This document shows positions 1-7,741 of a DNA stretch of 18,431 nucleotides, one piece after another. A model generated the notes under the pieces. That model was given only the letters and a program-made list of their open reading frames with translations. It ran no database searches and was not told the DNA's origin. The stretch is from CAWVWF01 sp963933885 (GTDB lineage Bacteria > Bacteroidota > Bacteroidia > Flavobacteriales_C > GCA-002722245): contig CAWVWF010000050.1 of NCBI GenBank assembly GCA_963933885.1, positions 1 through 18,431 of the forward strand, given 5' to 3'. Position 1 is the stretch's first letter, and each line of letters starts with the position of its first letter. The translations under genes and the position numbers were made by a program.

Positions 1-2
1 CT

Positions 3-884
3 TTAGAATCAGTTCGAGAAAATGTACGCAAGTATGCTTGGGTAATTGATATGGACATCAAGAGTTTCTTTGATGAAGTAGACCATGAATTGATTTTAAA
101 AGCTCTTGATAAGCATGTTGAAGAAAGATGGGTTAAATTCTACATTCAACGATGGCTTGAAGTACCAAGTCAATCCTCAGATGGAGAATTAAAATATAAG
201 GATGGTCGAGGAACACCGCAAGGCGGAGTGATAAGTCCATTGTTAGCAAACCTCTTTTTACACTACGTACTCGATAAATGGCTAGGGAAACATTATCCAG
301 GGATACCTTTTGTTCGGTATGCCGATGATATTGTGATTCATTGTCAAGAAGAGTCGATAGCAAAACATATCTTAGGAGCAGTACGGGAACGATTGAAGCA
401 ATGTGGTCTTCGTTTAAATGAAGAAAAGACAAAAACGGTATGCTGCAAGAGCTTCCGGAAAGAAAAGAAGCATTACCGCAAGAAATTTGATTTCTTAGGT
501 TTTACTTTTAAACCACGAACCTTTATCACAAAGGAGCAGGTATTCTTTACGAGTTGTGATTGTGCAATCAGTCAATCATCACAAAAGCGGATACAAGATA
601 ACTGGCGGTCGCAACAATTTCATAGGAATAGTAGAATTACTATTCAAACGATAGCCAATCGAATAAATCCTCAAATGCGAGGTGTACTTCGATATTATGG
701 TAAGTTTGGGTTGTGGCATGTTAAGTTGCTAGTAATACGGTTTCATCATCTATTAGCGAAGTGGGTATTAAAGAAGTACAAGCGTTTTAAAGGAAGTTTT
801 CATAGGGCATATAACTGGATAAAAACTATAAAAAGGGGATATCCAACTTTGTTTTATCATTGGACAATCTTTAAAACACTTTAA
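3..884 (+). CDS. ltrA: Group II intron reverse transcriptase/maturase, partial
   Basis: The intron-encoded protein reverse-transcribes intron RNA and helps it splice. The frame is open from position 3, so the N-terminus is cut by the window edge; the first methionine at 51 is internal (WVIDMDIKSFFD is a reverse-transcriptase block). Numbering from that methionine, the palm motif TPQGG lies at 55-59 and the catalytic YADD at 90-93, followed by the FLGFTF block near 148. A basic maturase/X domain follows (about 205-277: MRGVLRYYGKFG, KYKRFKG, then a C-terminal FYHW). No zinc-finger or HNH endonuclease follows, which fits En-minus classes that rely on single-stranded DNA or hairpin targets. The catalytic residues and the downstream RNA are intact, so nothing visible suggests a dead copy. 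Family assignment is secure; activity is inferred. Confidence 0.95.
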   Translation, partial: LESVRENVRKYAWVIDMDIKSFFDEVDHELILKALDKHVEERWVKFYIQRWLEVPSQSSDGELKYKDGRGTPQGGVISPLLANLFLHYVLDKWLGKHYPGIPFVRYADDIVIHCQEESIAKHILGAVRERLKQCGLRLNEEKTKTVCCKSFRKEKKHYRKKFDFLGFTFKPRTFITKEQVFFTSCDCAISQSSQKRIQDNWRSQQFHRNSRITIQTIANRINPQMRGVLRYYGKFGLWHVKLLVIRFHHLLAKWVLKKYKRFKGSFHRAYNWIKTIKRGYPTLFYHWTIFKTL

Positions 885-895
885 TTACATAACAA

Positions 896-969
896 GAGCC
901 GTATGATGCGAGAGTATCACGTACGGTTCTGTGAGAGGTTTAGGGGGAAGTTCCCTTTACCTACTCGAC
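896..969 (+). ncRNA. Group II intron domains V and VI
   Basis: Domain V is a 34-nt hairpin at 896-929. Nine pairs are formed by GAGCCGTAT (896-904) and GTACGGTTC (921-929), followed by the two-base AC bulge at 919-920, an upper stem GATGC/GTATC and a GAGA tetraloop. The AGC catalytic triad is at 897-899. Domain VI follows at 933-966: GAG/CTC, AGGT/ACCT, a TT/TT internal loop, AGGG/CCCT and a seven-base loop. A single unpaired A at 963 sits between ACCT and CTC, the expected branch-point position. Both hairpins are intact by eye, so the 3' catalytic core looks functional. Confidence 0.93.
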
Positions 970-1246
970 CACCAAGCTATTGATACGACATCATTTGTTT
1001 GTCATATTTTTTACTTGGTGAACGTCCCCCAATTCCATAAATTACCACATTCAATAAACGCGTTGACATTAGGCGGATTGATTTTATTCGAGAAACTATT
1101 AAGTTCTGATCACTTCACATTCTGTTTTACCTTGGTCATGATCATATCCACCGATAATCTAGTCATTTAAACCGATAATTCATTGCTGCTTGAGAACGTT
1201 ATTAACCCTTCAGTTTTATACTAGTTTTACAAAAAAACTAAAGGGG
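970..1246. other. 3' exon and flank of the intron, no convincing gene
   Basis: No gene can be supported here. A plus-strand frame runs across the intron end (931-1170), but it starts inside domain VI and so cannot be a normal gene. On the minus strand a short open stretch ends at 977 (about 1107 down to 977, containing RLLNVVIYGIGGRSPSKKYD). It has no good start or context and may be a coding remnant or a non-coding repeat. CACCAAG at 970-976 is inverted as CTTGGTG at 1014-1020, and TTACTTGGTGA at 1011-1021 is the exact reverse complement of 1473-1483 in the hairpin repeat further right. Confidence 0.5.
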
Positions 1247-1412
1247 GAAAGTTTAAAAACAGTGTTACTTGTAATCTTTATTTGATTGAATTTAATTAGT
1301 TTTTCTCAAGGCAAAACGAATTCTAAAGTGGATGCCGAAAGAAAAATTTAGAACTTCTAAAACTATTAAATTTTCTAAAAATGGAGAAATACATATTGCT
1401 CCGTTTTTGTAA
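1247..1412 (+). pseudogene. Possible remnant of a small secreted-protein gene
   Basis: In one frame (1247-1348) the sequence reads like a signal peptide with an in-frame stop (LKTVLLVIFI, stop, LNLISFSQG), followed by KTNSKVDAERKI and a stop at 1349. The adjacent frame then continues from about 1332 as MPKEKFRTSKTIKFSKNGEI and ends at 1412. Together they look like the start and a short rest of an exported protein broken by a stop and a frameshift. Hydrophobic stretches are common in AT-rich DNA, so this is a weak call; no homolog was checked. It lies directly upstream of the hairpin repeat and the glycine-rich gene. Confidence 0.3.
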
Positions 1413-1454
1413 ACATTAGTTTCAAAAGAAAAGCTCTTTCCTAAAAAAACAAAC

Positions 1455-1481
1455 TTTAATAACTGGTGATAGTCACCAAGT
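1455..1481. repeat. Hairpin repeat, copy 1 (upstream of glycine-rich gene)
   Basis: The copy contains TTAATAACTGGTGA followed by TAG and TCACCAAGT. TGGTGA (1464-1469) pairs with TCACCA (1473-1478) around a three-base loop. It shares TTAATAACTGGTGA and CACCA with the copy at 2831-2858. It ends 15 bases before the start codon at 1497, so in RNA it would sit in the leader of that gene. Confidence 0.6.
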
Positions 1482-1496
1482 AAAAAAAACAAAAAA

Positions 1497-2705
1497 ATGA
1501 AAAAAATTACAAATTTATTTCTTGTCGTATTAATCCTGACAAGTGGGATTACACAAGGACAAACAGTAGCAGAACAACAAGATGCGGAGAAGAAAGAAAA
1601 CATAATTTATTACACTCTAATAGGAGGTGCTGCCCTTATATATGGTGGGTATTACTTTTTATATGCTGTTCCAAAAGCAAAAAAAGAAGCTGAAAAAGAA
1701 AGAATTGAGCAAGAAGCTGAAAAAGCTAGGTTAGATGCTTTAGCAAAAGCAGGATCATTAGAAGACAAAACTTTAAAAAATATAGAGTTTATTGTTGCTG
1801 AAAATATTGACTTAGATCCATGGTCGAATTTTAATATTGGAATCAAAGCAGTTTGTAATAATATCACTTTAACAACTAATTCGAAAGATAGTCTTTATAC
1901 TAAATGGGAAGAATATGATATAACAGTTACCAACGGGGTTTTTGATAATGGGGCTATAAAGTTAAATGGTAGAGAAGCATTTAAAAGTGCGAATTCAATA
2001 ACTATTACAGCTAAAAATAAATTCCATCCAGAAAAAGTTATTACCAAAAAACTATTTTTAACCTTTAAAGGTGATTATCGTTTTGGTTTTTACGGTTCTA
2101 GGGGGGAATCAGGAAAGTCAGGAGGATCTGTAGCTCATACAAGTATCGGTGGATCTAAACCTTATAGAGGTGAAAATGGAAAAACAGGTGGCAGAGGTGA
2201 AAATGGTCCTGCTATAGATGTTATGATAGATGTAGTGTATGATTCACACCTAAAATCAAATATGTTAATCATCAAGTTAACGAACAAAAACTCAAAGGAA
2301 ATTTTACAATACTACGTTAATACTAAAGGATCAAAAGTTAACATTTTTTCCCAAGGTGGTACTGGTGGTACTGGTGGTGATGGTGGTACTGGTGGCGGTT
2401 ATAGTTTTGGCTATGGAGCTACTGGAGGAAACGGTGCACCTGGTGGACTTGGAGGAAATGGTGGTCAAATACGACTTATTTTCAATAAAAAAAGTTTAAA
2501 ATATAAAAGTATGTTTACAACTTCTTCACCTGGTGGAAATGCCGGTGACGGAGGAGACGCTGGAAGAGGTGGTGCTGGAAGTGCAAATGGAAGGAGTGCT
2601 AGCGAAGTAGAAGGAAATCCAGGAATGGAAGGTTCTGATGGATATGAAGGTCAAGCAGGTTCCAGCTACAAGACCGCTACCCAATCTTTCAGACTTAAAA
2701 GATAA
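1497..2705 (+). CDS. Secreted or membrane-anchored glycine-rich protein
   Basis: The function is not recognised. The 402-residue protein opens with a signal sequence (about 1-22, ending GITQGQ). A second hydrophobic segment follows at 36-58, then a charged, probably coiled-coil stretch (59-85, KAKKEAEKERIEQEAEK). A beta-rich region (about 95-195) precedes three glycine-rich blocks: 200-238 (GESGKSGG, GENGKTGGRGENGP), 287-323 (GGTGGTGGDGGTGGG, GNGAPGGLGGNGG) and 345-390 (GGNAGDGGDAGRGGAG). Strand-like segments separate the blocks (239-285 and 324-343), suggesting Gly-rich loops inserted in a beta domain rather than a collagen triple helix. The start is supported by the signal sequence. A strong hairpin terminator lies 59 bases after the stop, so it is probably a single-gene transcript. 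The second block is encoded by a 9-bp DNA repeat (2355-2399). Confidence 0.85.
   Translation: MKKITNLFLVVLILTSGITQGQTVAEQQDAEKKENIIYYTLIGGAALIYGGYYFLYAVPKAKKEAEKERIEQEAEKARLDALAKAGSLEDKTLKNIEFIVAENIDLDPWSNFNIGIKAVCNNITLTTNSKDSLYTKWEEYDITVTNGVFDNGAIKLNGREAFKSANSITITAKNKFHPEKVITKKLFLTFKGDYRFGFYGSRGESGKSGGSVAHTSIGGSKPYRGENGKTGGRGENGPAIDVMIDVVYDSHLKSNMLIIKLTNKNSKEILQYYVNTKGSKVNIFSQGGTGGTGGDGGTGGGYSFGYGATGGNGAPGGLGGNGGQIRLIFNKKSLKYKSMFTTSSPGGNAGDGGDAGRGGAGSANGRSASEVEGNPGMEGSDGYEGQAGSSYKTATQSFRLKR
2355..2399 (+). repeat. 9-bp tandem repeat inside the glycine-rich gene
   Basis: Five consecutive 9-bp units are present: GGTGGTACT twice, GGTGGTGAT, GGTGGTACT and GGTGGCGGT. They encode Gly-Gly-Thr, Gly-Gly-Thr, Gly-Gly-Asp, Gly-Gly-Thr and Gly-Gly-Gly. 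Because the unit is a multiple of three, copy-number change would alter protein length without breaking the frame. Confidence 0.85.
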
Positions 2706-2763
2706 AAAGATATCTAGTCCTGAATGAATAAGATAGGTTTTAGATAAATCAAAACAGATAATT

Positions 2764-2804
2764 AAGGGAGAACGGAAATGATTTCGTTCTCCCTTTACGT
2801 TTTT
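2764..2804 (+). terminator. Hairpin terminator after the glycine-rich gene
   Basis: AAGGGAGAACG (2764-2774) pairs perfectly with CGTTCTCCCTT (2785-2795). Three more A-T pairs inside (2776-2778 with 2782-2784) follow one bulged G at 2775, and the loop is TGA. A T-rich stretch starts at 2800. This is the best terminator-like structure in the window and lies 59 bases past the stop codon at 2705. Confidence 0.85.
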
Positions 2805-2830
2805 AATTTTTGCTGAATTTTATTTGACGT

Positions 2831-2858
2831 TCTTAATAACTGGTGACATCCACCAGCT
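2831..2858. repeat. Hairpin repeat, copy 2 (after the terminator)
   Basis: TTAATAACTGGTGA is shared exactly with copy 1. CTGGTG (2840-2845) pairs with CACCAG (2851-2856) around ACATC. The arms differ from copy 1 (CACCAG here, CACCAAG there) while pairing potential is kept. The remaining 2859-3057 before the next gene shows no further feature I can support. Confidence 0.6.
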
Positions 2859-3057
2859 GAAACAACCACAGATCTCATTAACACGAAGTGAAATTAGCCA
2901 GTTTCTGTATTGAGTCTTGGTATTAATAATTCAATAAATAACTTCCCAGTAATCTATTGTTTTCAACCGGAAACGAATTCCTTACCGCCGTATATTAGGA
3001 AGCCTTAAAACCATTCTTATTAATTCCTACATTAGTGTTAAATCTAAACTAACAAGT

Positions 3058-3909
3058 ATGGACACTTTAATTACAATATCAATTATTTTACCAGGTTTAG
3101 GGATATTAACAGGATTATTTATTTTTTGGAAGAACGCAGTCATTCGAAATACTCAATTAACTATTATCGTAATAACTGCTGTTTGGTGTACTTATGGAAT
3201 TTCAACTGCAGCTGCATGGGGAGGTTTTTTTTATTTAGGTGCCGCAATTGTAATTGCAAACATTGTTTTCAATCCAATGTTTATTATATCGCTCGTTTAT
3301 AAATTTAAACCTACAATATTGAAAAGGCTTCCATTTATATTTGGAGTCTTTGCTATAATTGGTTTTTCTATTCATCCATTTGTTTACATGAATTATTTTC
3401 GAGAAAGCAATGTACCATTAGTCTTTGGAATCATTTGCCTATTTGGAGCATTCTTTTCTTGGGTAATTACAAAACTAACACTTGGTATAAACTCAACTCC
3501 TTTTATATTCTCCGTACTTTCAATCTTTATTTGCCTTGGTATTTTCTTAACTGTTCCTAAAATGCTAGCTACAGAATGGGTTGAAGAAAATGAAGAAGTT
3601 CTATTAAACCTTATTGAAGAAAGGAAAGGGAATTTTGTTTTAAGACAGCCTAAAGATTTGAGTTATCGAATTCTTACGTTTAGTTCTCAAGAAGGATATT
3701 CGATCGATTACTGTAATAGTACTTATACATTTAAGATAAAAGGTCGTCCGGATGTTGGTTTTGCTAAACATGGCGTTCCTTATGAATGTCACCCAGCAAC
3801 CTCTAACTTCCTTTTTTGGAAAGGACACTCTGCCTATAATAGTAAAAGAAGCGATCTTATTAAGCTGAATAATAACTTTTTCATTGAAAACTACTTGATG
3901 TCATTTTAA
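3058..3909 (+). CDS. Multi-pass membrane protein of unknown family, paralog A
   Basis: The function is unknown. The 283-residue protein has about six hydrophobic segments (roughly 5-23, 34-54, 58-78, 91-111, 121-141 and 148-168). A soluble tail of about 115 residues follows. The tail holds the conserved part: YCNSTYTFKIKGRPDVGFAK, then PYECHPATSNFLFWKGH, then KRSDLIKL near the end. The next gene (3999-4832) is a clear paralog with the same topology and tail, separated by 89 bases, so the two arose by tandem duplication and are probably co-transcribed. The paired cysteines (YC and EC) are conserved in both copies. The start at 3058 is the first methionine and leads straight into the first membrane segment. 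No signal peptide or enzyme motif is recognised. Confidence 0.82.
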   Translation: MDTLITISIILPGLGILTGLFIFWKNAVIRNTQLTIIVITAVWCTYGISTAAAWGGFFYLGAAIVIANIVFNPMFIISLVYKFKPTILKRLPFIFGVFAIIGFSIHPFVYMNYFRESNVPLVFGIICLFGAFFSWVITKLTLGINSTPFIFSVLSIFICLGIFLTVPKMLATEWVEENEEVLLNLIEERKGNFVLRQPKDLSYRILTFSSQEGYSIDYCNSTYTFKIKGRPDVGFAKHGVPYECHPATSNFLFWKGHSAYNSKRSDLIKLNNNFFIENYLMSF

Positions 3910-3998
3910 TATAGATAGCTGAAAAATAAATTCCTGTGAAGATTTAAAATCATGTAGGATACATAATATTAAACCATTGCATACTTAAAAAAAACAAC

Positions 3999-4832
3999 AT
4001 GAACTTCAAACCGCTCCTTTTTATGTTTTTACCGGTTTTAGGATTTATTCTAGGGATGGTAATTTTCTGGAAACATAAAGTAATTAGGATTACTCAAGTT
4101 TGTATCGTTTTAATCTCATTAAGTATATTTTTATACGGTTTAGCATCTAATCAATCATGGTTACCTTATCTGAACTTTTCTATTTACATAATGTATTGTA
4201 TCTTTTGCCCAATAATTATTATCTCCCTCGTTTATAAATTTAAACCTGCTATTTCAAATAGACTTCCTTTACTTTTTAGTTTGGTAGCAATTTCAATTTT
4301 CATTATTCATTCATATGTGTATTTGCATGCTTATACAAATCGAAAGCTACCTTTTACAATTGGCATCCTTTCTCTTGGTGGTATAGTATTATCATGGACT
4401 ATTTCAAAACTTACTTTAGGAATAGAATACAAGCGAATGACTTATTTTCCAATTACAGCATTCATATGTTTTACTATATATTCTTTTCTACCTATTAGAC
4501 TAGCTTCTTATTGGGTTGATCAAAATAAGTCGATTTTCTTAAAACTCATGGAGGAACGAATTGGGACTTATGAAATAAATCAACCAAAAGAACTCAGTAA
4601 TAGGATACTCAAGTTTAGTAACCAAAATGGATATAACTTAAGTTACTGTAATGGCACTTACACGTTTAAGATAAAAGATCGCCCAGATGTTGGTTTTGCC
4701 AAAAAAGGCTTTCCTTATGAATGTCATCCAGCAACCTCTAGCTTCCTTTTTTGGAAAGGGCACAAAGCTTATAATATTAAAAGAAGTGATTTCATTAAAC
4801 TAGAAAACGGTTTTTTTATAGAGGAAATTTAG
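3999..4832 (+). CDS. Multi-pass membrane protein of unknown family, paralog B
   Basis: This is the tandem copy of the preceding gene: 277 residues, about six membrane segments in the first 170 residues and the same tail. Shared blocks include VIFWKHKVIRITQ against LFIFWKNAVIRNTQ near the N-terminus, IISLVYKFKPAI near residue 80, and SYCNGTYTFKIKDRPDVGFA with YECHPATSSFLFWKGHKAYN in the tail. The membrane half has diverged much more than the tail, so the soluble domain is probably the functional part under constraint. The gene converges on the minus-strand lipoprotein gene, with only 15 bases between the two stops and no obvious hairpin terminator. Confidence 0.82.
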   Translation: MNFKPLLFMFLPVLGFILGMVIFWKHKVIRITQVCIVLISLSIFLYGLASNQSWLPYLNFSIYIMYCIFCPIIIISLVYKFKPAISNRLPLLFSLVAISIFIIHSYVYLHAYTNRKLPFTIGILSLGGIVLSWTISKLTLGIEYKRMTYFPITAFICFTIYSFLPIRLASYWVDQNKSIFLKLMEERIGTYEINQPKELSNRILKFSNQNGYNLSYCNGTYTFKIKDRPDVGFAKKGFPYECHPATSSFLFWKGHKAYNIKRSDFIKLENGFFIEEI

Positions 4833-4847
4833 AATTATTTTTGAGAT

Positions 4848-6266
4848 TTAATTTTCATTAATTGTGTCCAATCTAAAAACATACACCTTTCCTACATCAA
4901 ACATTTCTCCCTTCTCCACATAATTATCACTAAAATCAACATAATAATTATGGAAATTAATATTAGATCCAATGGTTAACTCATTTAATTCTTCATTGAA
5001 ATTAAATGACCTCCCAAATTGTTCAATTTCATGAAGACTTTTTGGTTGTATTTTCTGAGAAAAAACCCACCTATTATATTGTTTCTTATAAACATAAATA
5101 GCCCCTCTAGAATCTAGACTATCCTTATCTCTATCTATGCTCTTATCATAATCTAAACTCGAACTAAGCCCAATAAACAGATATTTTTTTGCAAGAATAA
5201 CTTTAGACCCGAAATGTCGTTTAATTTGTTTTCCAAAATCAGGAGCAAATATTTCTTGAATTGGAAATCGGCTCGTATCATAAAGATTATAAATACAAAC
5301 GGAACCAACTTCTTTATATTCAGAATACGACAAATTCCTTGTTGGTAAAGTATCATATTGAAGAGATCTATTGGGGTTTCCAACAGCAATTTGATTTGCA
5401 TAGATCGAAACATCAGTTCCAAATTGGTCTTTTGATTTAGTTTGTTTAAATCCTAACGACTTTTTATAAATCCAACTTTCATCTAGGGACTTTTCATAAA
5501 CATCTACCTTACCACCAGAAAATCTTTTCCCCCAAGACAATCTTTCAACGGACCGACAGTCTATACAACCATTTGCTAGATAATTATTTTGTTGCTCTAA
5601 TTCATCCGAAATACCACTATATTCTCCAACATCTAGACTATCATTTATTACCCAACCATTATTGCCTTTCAAGTATTTAAAAACCATATTAAATTTATCA
5701 GTTTGGTATTGTAAGTCGTATTGAAGTGCTAATACATAAATTATACTATCATGAAACACGATACTTTTCCCAAAGTGATTATAATCAATACTTGGAGGTA
5801 ATATAGTTTGTTCTTTTACCCATTTGTTTCTATCATTTTTTAAATACGTAATTATAACTCCAGTATTCGAATCCTTAACCGTATTTCCTTTTTCTTTGTA
5901 CAAGTAATTACTCGTGAAAATTCTTTCACTTTTTATGTGTAATTTCTGATTAACTCCAAGATCATTTGAAATAGAGTCCTTTAAAATCCATCTATGAGTA
6001 CCGTTACTGCCCTTTTCATAAAAAAAAATAATTACTTCTTCACCACCATCGTATATTCCTGTACCTTTTAATACAGCAAGGGTTCTAGAATTTGACGTAA
6101 CACTATTTGCAAAATAATCTCCTTCATTATAATAAGGCGCTTTAATAACTTGCTTCTCAACAAACAATGCTTCAGGTTTCTCTTGAGTTTTGTGTTTATT
6201 CTTAATATTATTACAACAAGAAAAAACAACAACAATTATTAAAAAGAGCAATTTTTTTAAATACAT
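4848..6266 (-). CDS. Lipoprotein with FG-GAP-like beta-propeller repeats
   Basis: A lipoprotein signal is followed by a lipobox cysteine (LIIVVVFSC, Cys17). The 472-residue protein then shows recurrent blades of FG-GAP type: FGKSIVFHDSIIYVLA (about 165-180), FGTDVSIYANQIAVGN (282-297), FGSKVILAKKYLFIGLS (352-368) and FGRSFNFNEELNELTIGSN (417-435). Each is followed by strands such as GSVCIYNL, GAIYVYKK and GKVYVFRLD. The likely fold is a surface or periplasm-facing beta-propeller. A CxxC pair (CIDC, 234-237) is shared with the paralog upstream. Calcium-loop aspartates typical of integrin-like FG-GAP repeats are not obvious. It follows the interrupted paralog by 43 bases on the same strand. What it binds is unknown. 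Confidence 0.82.
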   Translation of the reverse strand: MYLKKLLFLIIVVVFSCCNNIKNKHKTQEKPEALFVEKQVIKAPYYNEGDYFANSVTSNSRTLAVLKGTGIYDGGEEVIIFFYEKGSNGTHRWILKDSISNDLGVNQKLHIKSERIFTSNYLYKEKGNTVKDSNTGVIITYLKNDRNKWVKEQTILPPSIDYNHFGKSIVFHDSIIYVLALQYDLQYQTDKFNMVFKYLKGNNGWVINDSLDVGEYSGISDELEQQNNYLANGCIDCRSVERLSWGKRFSGGKVDVYEKSLDESWIYKKSLGFKQTKSKDQFGTDVSIYANQIAVGNPNRSLQYDTLPTRNLSYSEYKEVGSVCIYNLYDTSRFPIQEIFAPDFGKQIKRHFGSKVILAKKYLFIGLSSSLDYDKSIDRDKDSLDSRGAIYVYKKQYNRWVFSQKIQPKSLHEIEQFGRSFNFNEELNELTIGSNINFHNYYVDFSDNYVEKGEMFDVGKVYVFRLDTINEN

Positions 6267-6309
6267 TATAATTAAATTTATATCAGTTTTGCTATTCCAA
6301 ACTCGAAAA

Positions 6310-7710
6310 TCAAGGCTGTGTAGACACTAAAGTATCCAATCTAAAAACATACACTTTTCCGCTATCCAAAGATTCTTCAGGAAAACTTGATGGATAATTC
6401 TCTTGTTGATTCGCTCCAACAATTAATTCATTAAGCTCTGAATTGAAGCTGAATGAAATCCCAAATTGATCAAACGGTTTGAGATCTTTGGGTTTTATTT
6501 TTTGAAAGAAAGTCCACAGGTTATTTTCCTTTTTGTAAACATATATAGCACCTTCAGATTCTTGTGGACCATATCGTAAATCGAGGTCAATATTTTCTTC
6601 TAGATGAAAAGTTGTTAACATGTTTACACCTACAAATAGATACTCTTTTGTAAGTAATACCCTAGTCCCAAACCCTCTTCCTTTTAAACGACTTGCATCA
6701 ACTGGAAATAATTCTTGTACAGGGTGTTGACTTGAGTCATTTAAATTATAAATACAAACTGATCCAACATCGGAATACCCCCCTTTTTCACTCATCATCG
6801 TATCTTTATGAAAAGCAATATTTCTATCCCTATTTCCAACTGCAATTTGATTATCATACATTGAAAGAGCACTTCCTATTTTATCATCACTTTCTCCATT
6901 TTTTAAGCCCAACGACTTTTGATACGTCCAATTTGTTGCTTCTGTCTTTTTATAAATATCCACTTTACCACCAAAAACTTTTCGGCCAAAAATCTTATTA
7001 ATTGATTTACAGTTAGGGCAACCTATTGAGAGGAAATCTCCCTTTGTATTAATAGATCGGCTTGGGCTTTCCCAGGGTTCTTTAGAAGTTATTATACTAT
7101 CAGTAAGCATCCATTTATTAACCTCTTGCTTATAAATGAAAACTACTGAGTAAATATCTTCATCAGCTATCTTTTGAGCCCAAACGTATATATTACTATC
7201 GTTTATAACATAGGATTCACCAAAGTAATTGTATTGCATTTTAGGTGGTAAAAGGATTTGTTCCTCCACCCATTTACCATGCTCATTTTTAACATAAGAA
7301 ATGATGATTCCGCTATACCTATATTCCTTTCCGTTTTTTTTATACCAATGGTCTTTATCTATTACAAAAATTCTTTCTCCTTGTAGATGTACTTTAGGAT
7401 GCGTTAAAGGCTTGCAGTGAATGGAGTCTTTGATAATCCATGCTTTATCAATAGTATTCCTTTCGTAAATGTAAATCTTCTTTTCATTCACGAACATCTT
7501 TGATCTGTAATTAGAGATCACTAATTGTTCAGAATTTGAAGAAATACTTCCGCCGAAACAATCTCCATGAGGTCCAGAAAAGTAAGGTGTTTTAATTAAT
7601 TGTTTTTCAGAAAAGGAAGTACTTATTTTTTTTTACGCTTTACCTCCAACACACTGATACAGGATCATTAAAGATGAAAAGAAAATGAATATTTTGAAAA
7701 TGGTTTTCAT
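6310..7710 (-). pseudogene. FG-GAP-like lipoprotein paralog, interrupted by a stop codon
   Basis: From the ATG at 7710 the frame encodes a lipoprotein signal (MKTIFKIFIFFSSLMILYQC, then VGGKA), then TAA at 7635-7633 next to a run of nine A. Without that stop the same frame continues as KKISTSFSEKQLIKTPYF and runs to 6310, giving about 466 residues against 472 for the paralog at 4848-6266. The two align along their length (KTPYFSGP with KAPYYNEG; FGSALSMYDNQIAVGN with FGTDVSIYANQIAVGN; C-terminal GKVYVFRLDT in both). The downstream part could be translated only from an internal start such as GTG 7521, which would lack the export signal. So it is probably non-functional, or the stop is a sequencing error. 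The rest of the frame is undamaged, so decay would be recent. Confidence 0.75.
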
Positions 7711-7741
7711 TGTTTAAAAATTAGATAATTACTAATCAGCC

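Larger units (their letters stand above)
1..969 (+). mobile_element. Group II intron, 3' part (5' end outside window)
   Basis: The stretch contains the maturase coding region, then RNA domains V and VI, in the usual order for a bacterial group II intron. The 5' end, domains I-III and the start of domain IV are not in the window. The 3' end is placed at about 969 because domain VI closes with CTACTCGAC, ending in the AY dinucleotide typical of these introns, seven bases from the bulged A at 963. The open reading frame stops shortly after its maturase/X region without a recognisable HNH endonuclease domain, so it is probably one of the endonuclease-lacking classes; the exact class cannot be fixed without the 5' half. 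The 3' exon starts with CACCAAGC, which resembles the 3' half of the hairpin repeats at 1455 and 2831. Confidence 0.9.

Noticed and set aside
966..1078. Possible integron attC site at the intron target
   Set aside because: ACGCGTTGACATTAGGCGG and the CACCAAG/CTTGGTG inverted pair suggested it, but the paired RYYYAAC and GTTRRRY boxes of an attC are not both present, genes to the right face both ways, and no integrase is seen.
931..1170. 79-codon plus-strand open frame after domain V
   Set aside because: It starts inside intron domain VI and crosses the intron end, so it cannot be an ordinary gene; no recognisable protein features.
1292..1603. 103-codon minus-strand open frame overlapping the glycine-rich gene start
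   Set aside because: Antisense to a well-supported signal peptide and to the hairpin repeat; low-complexity Phe-rich translation typical of the reverse of AT-rich coding DNA.
6693..7001. 102-codon plus-strand open frame within the FG-GAP-like paralog
   Set aside because: Exact antisense of conserved propeller repeats; His- and Phe-rich translation with no independent support.
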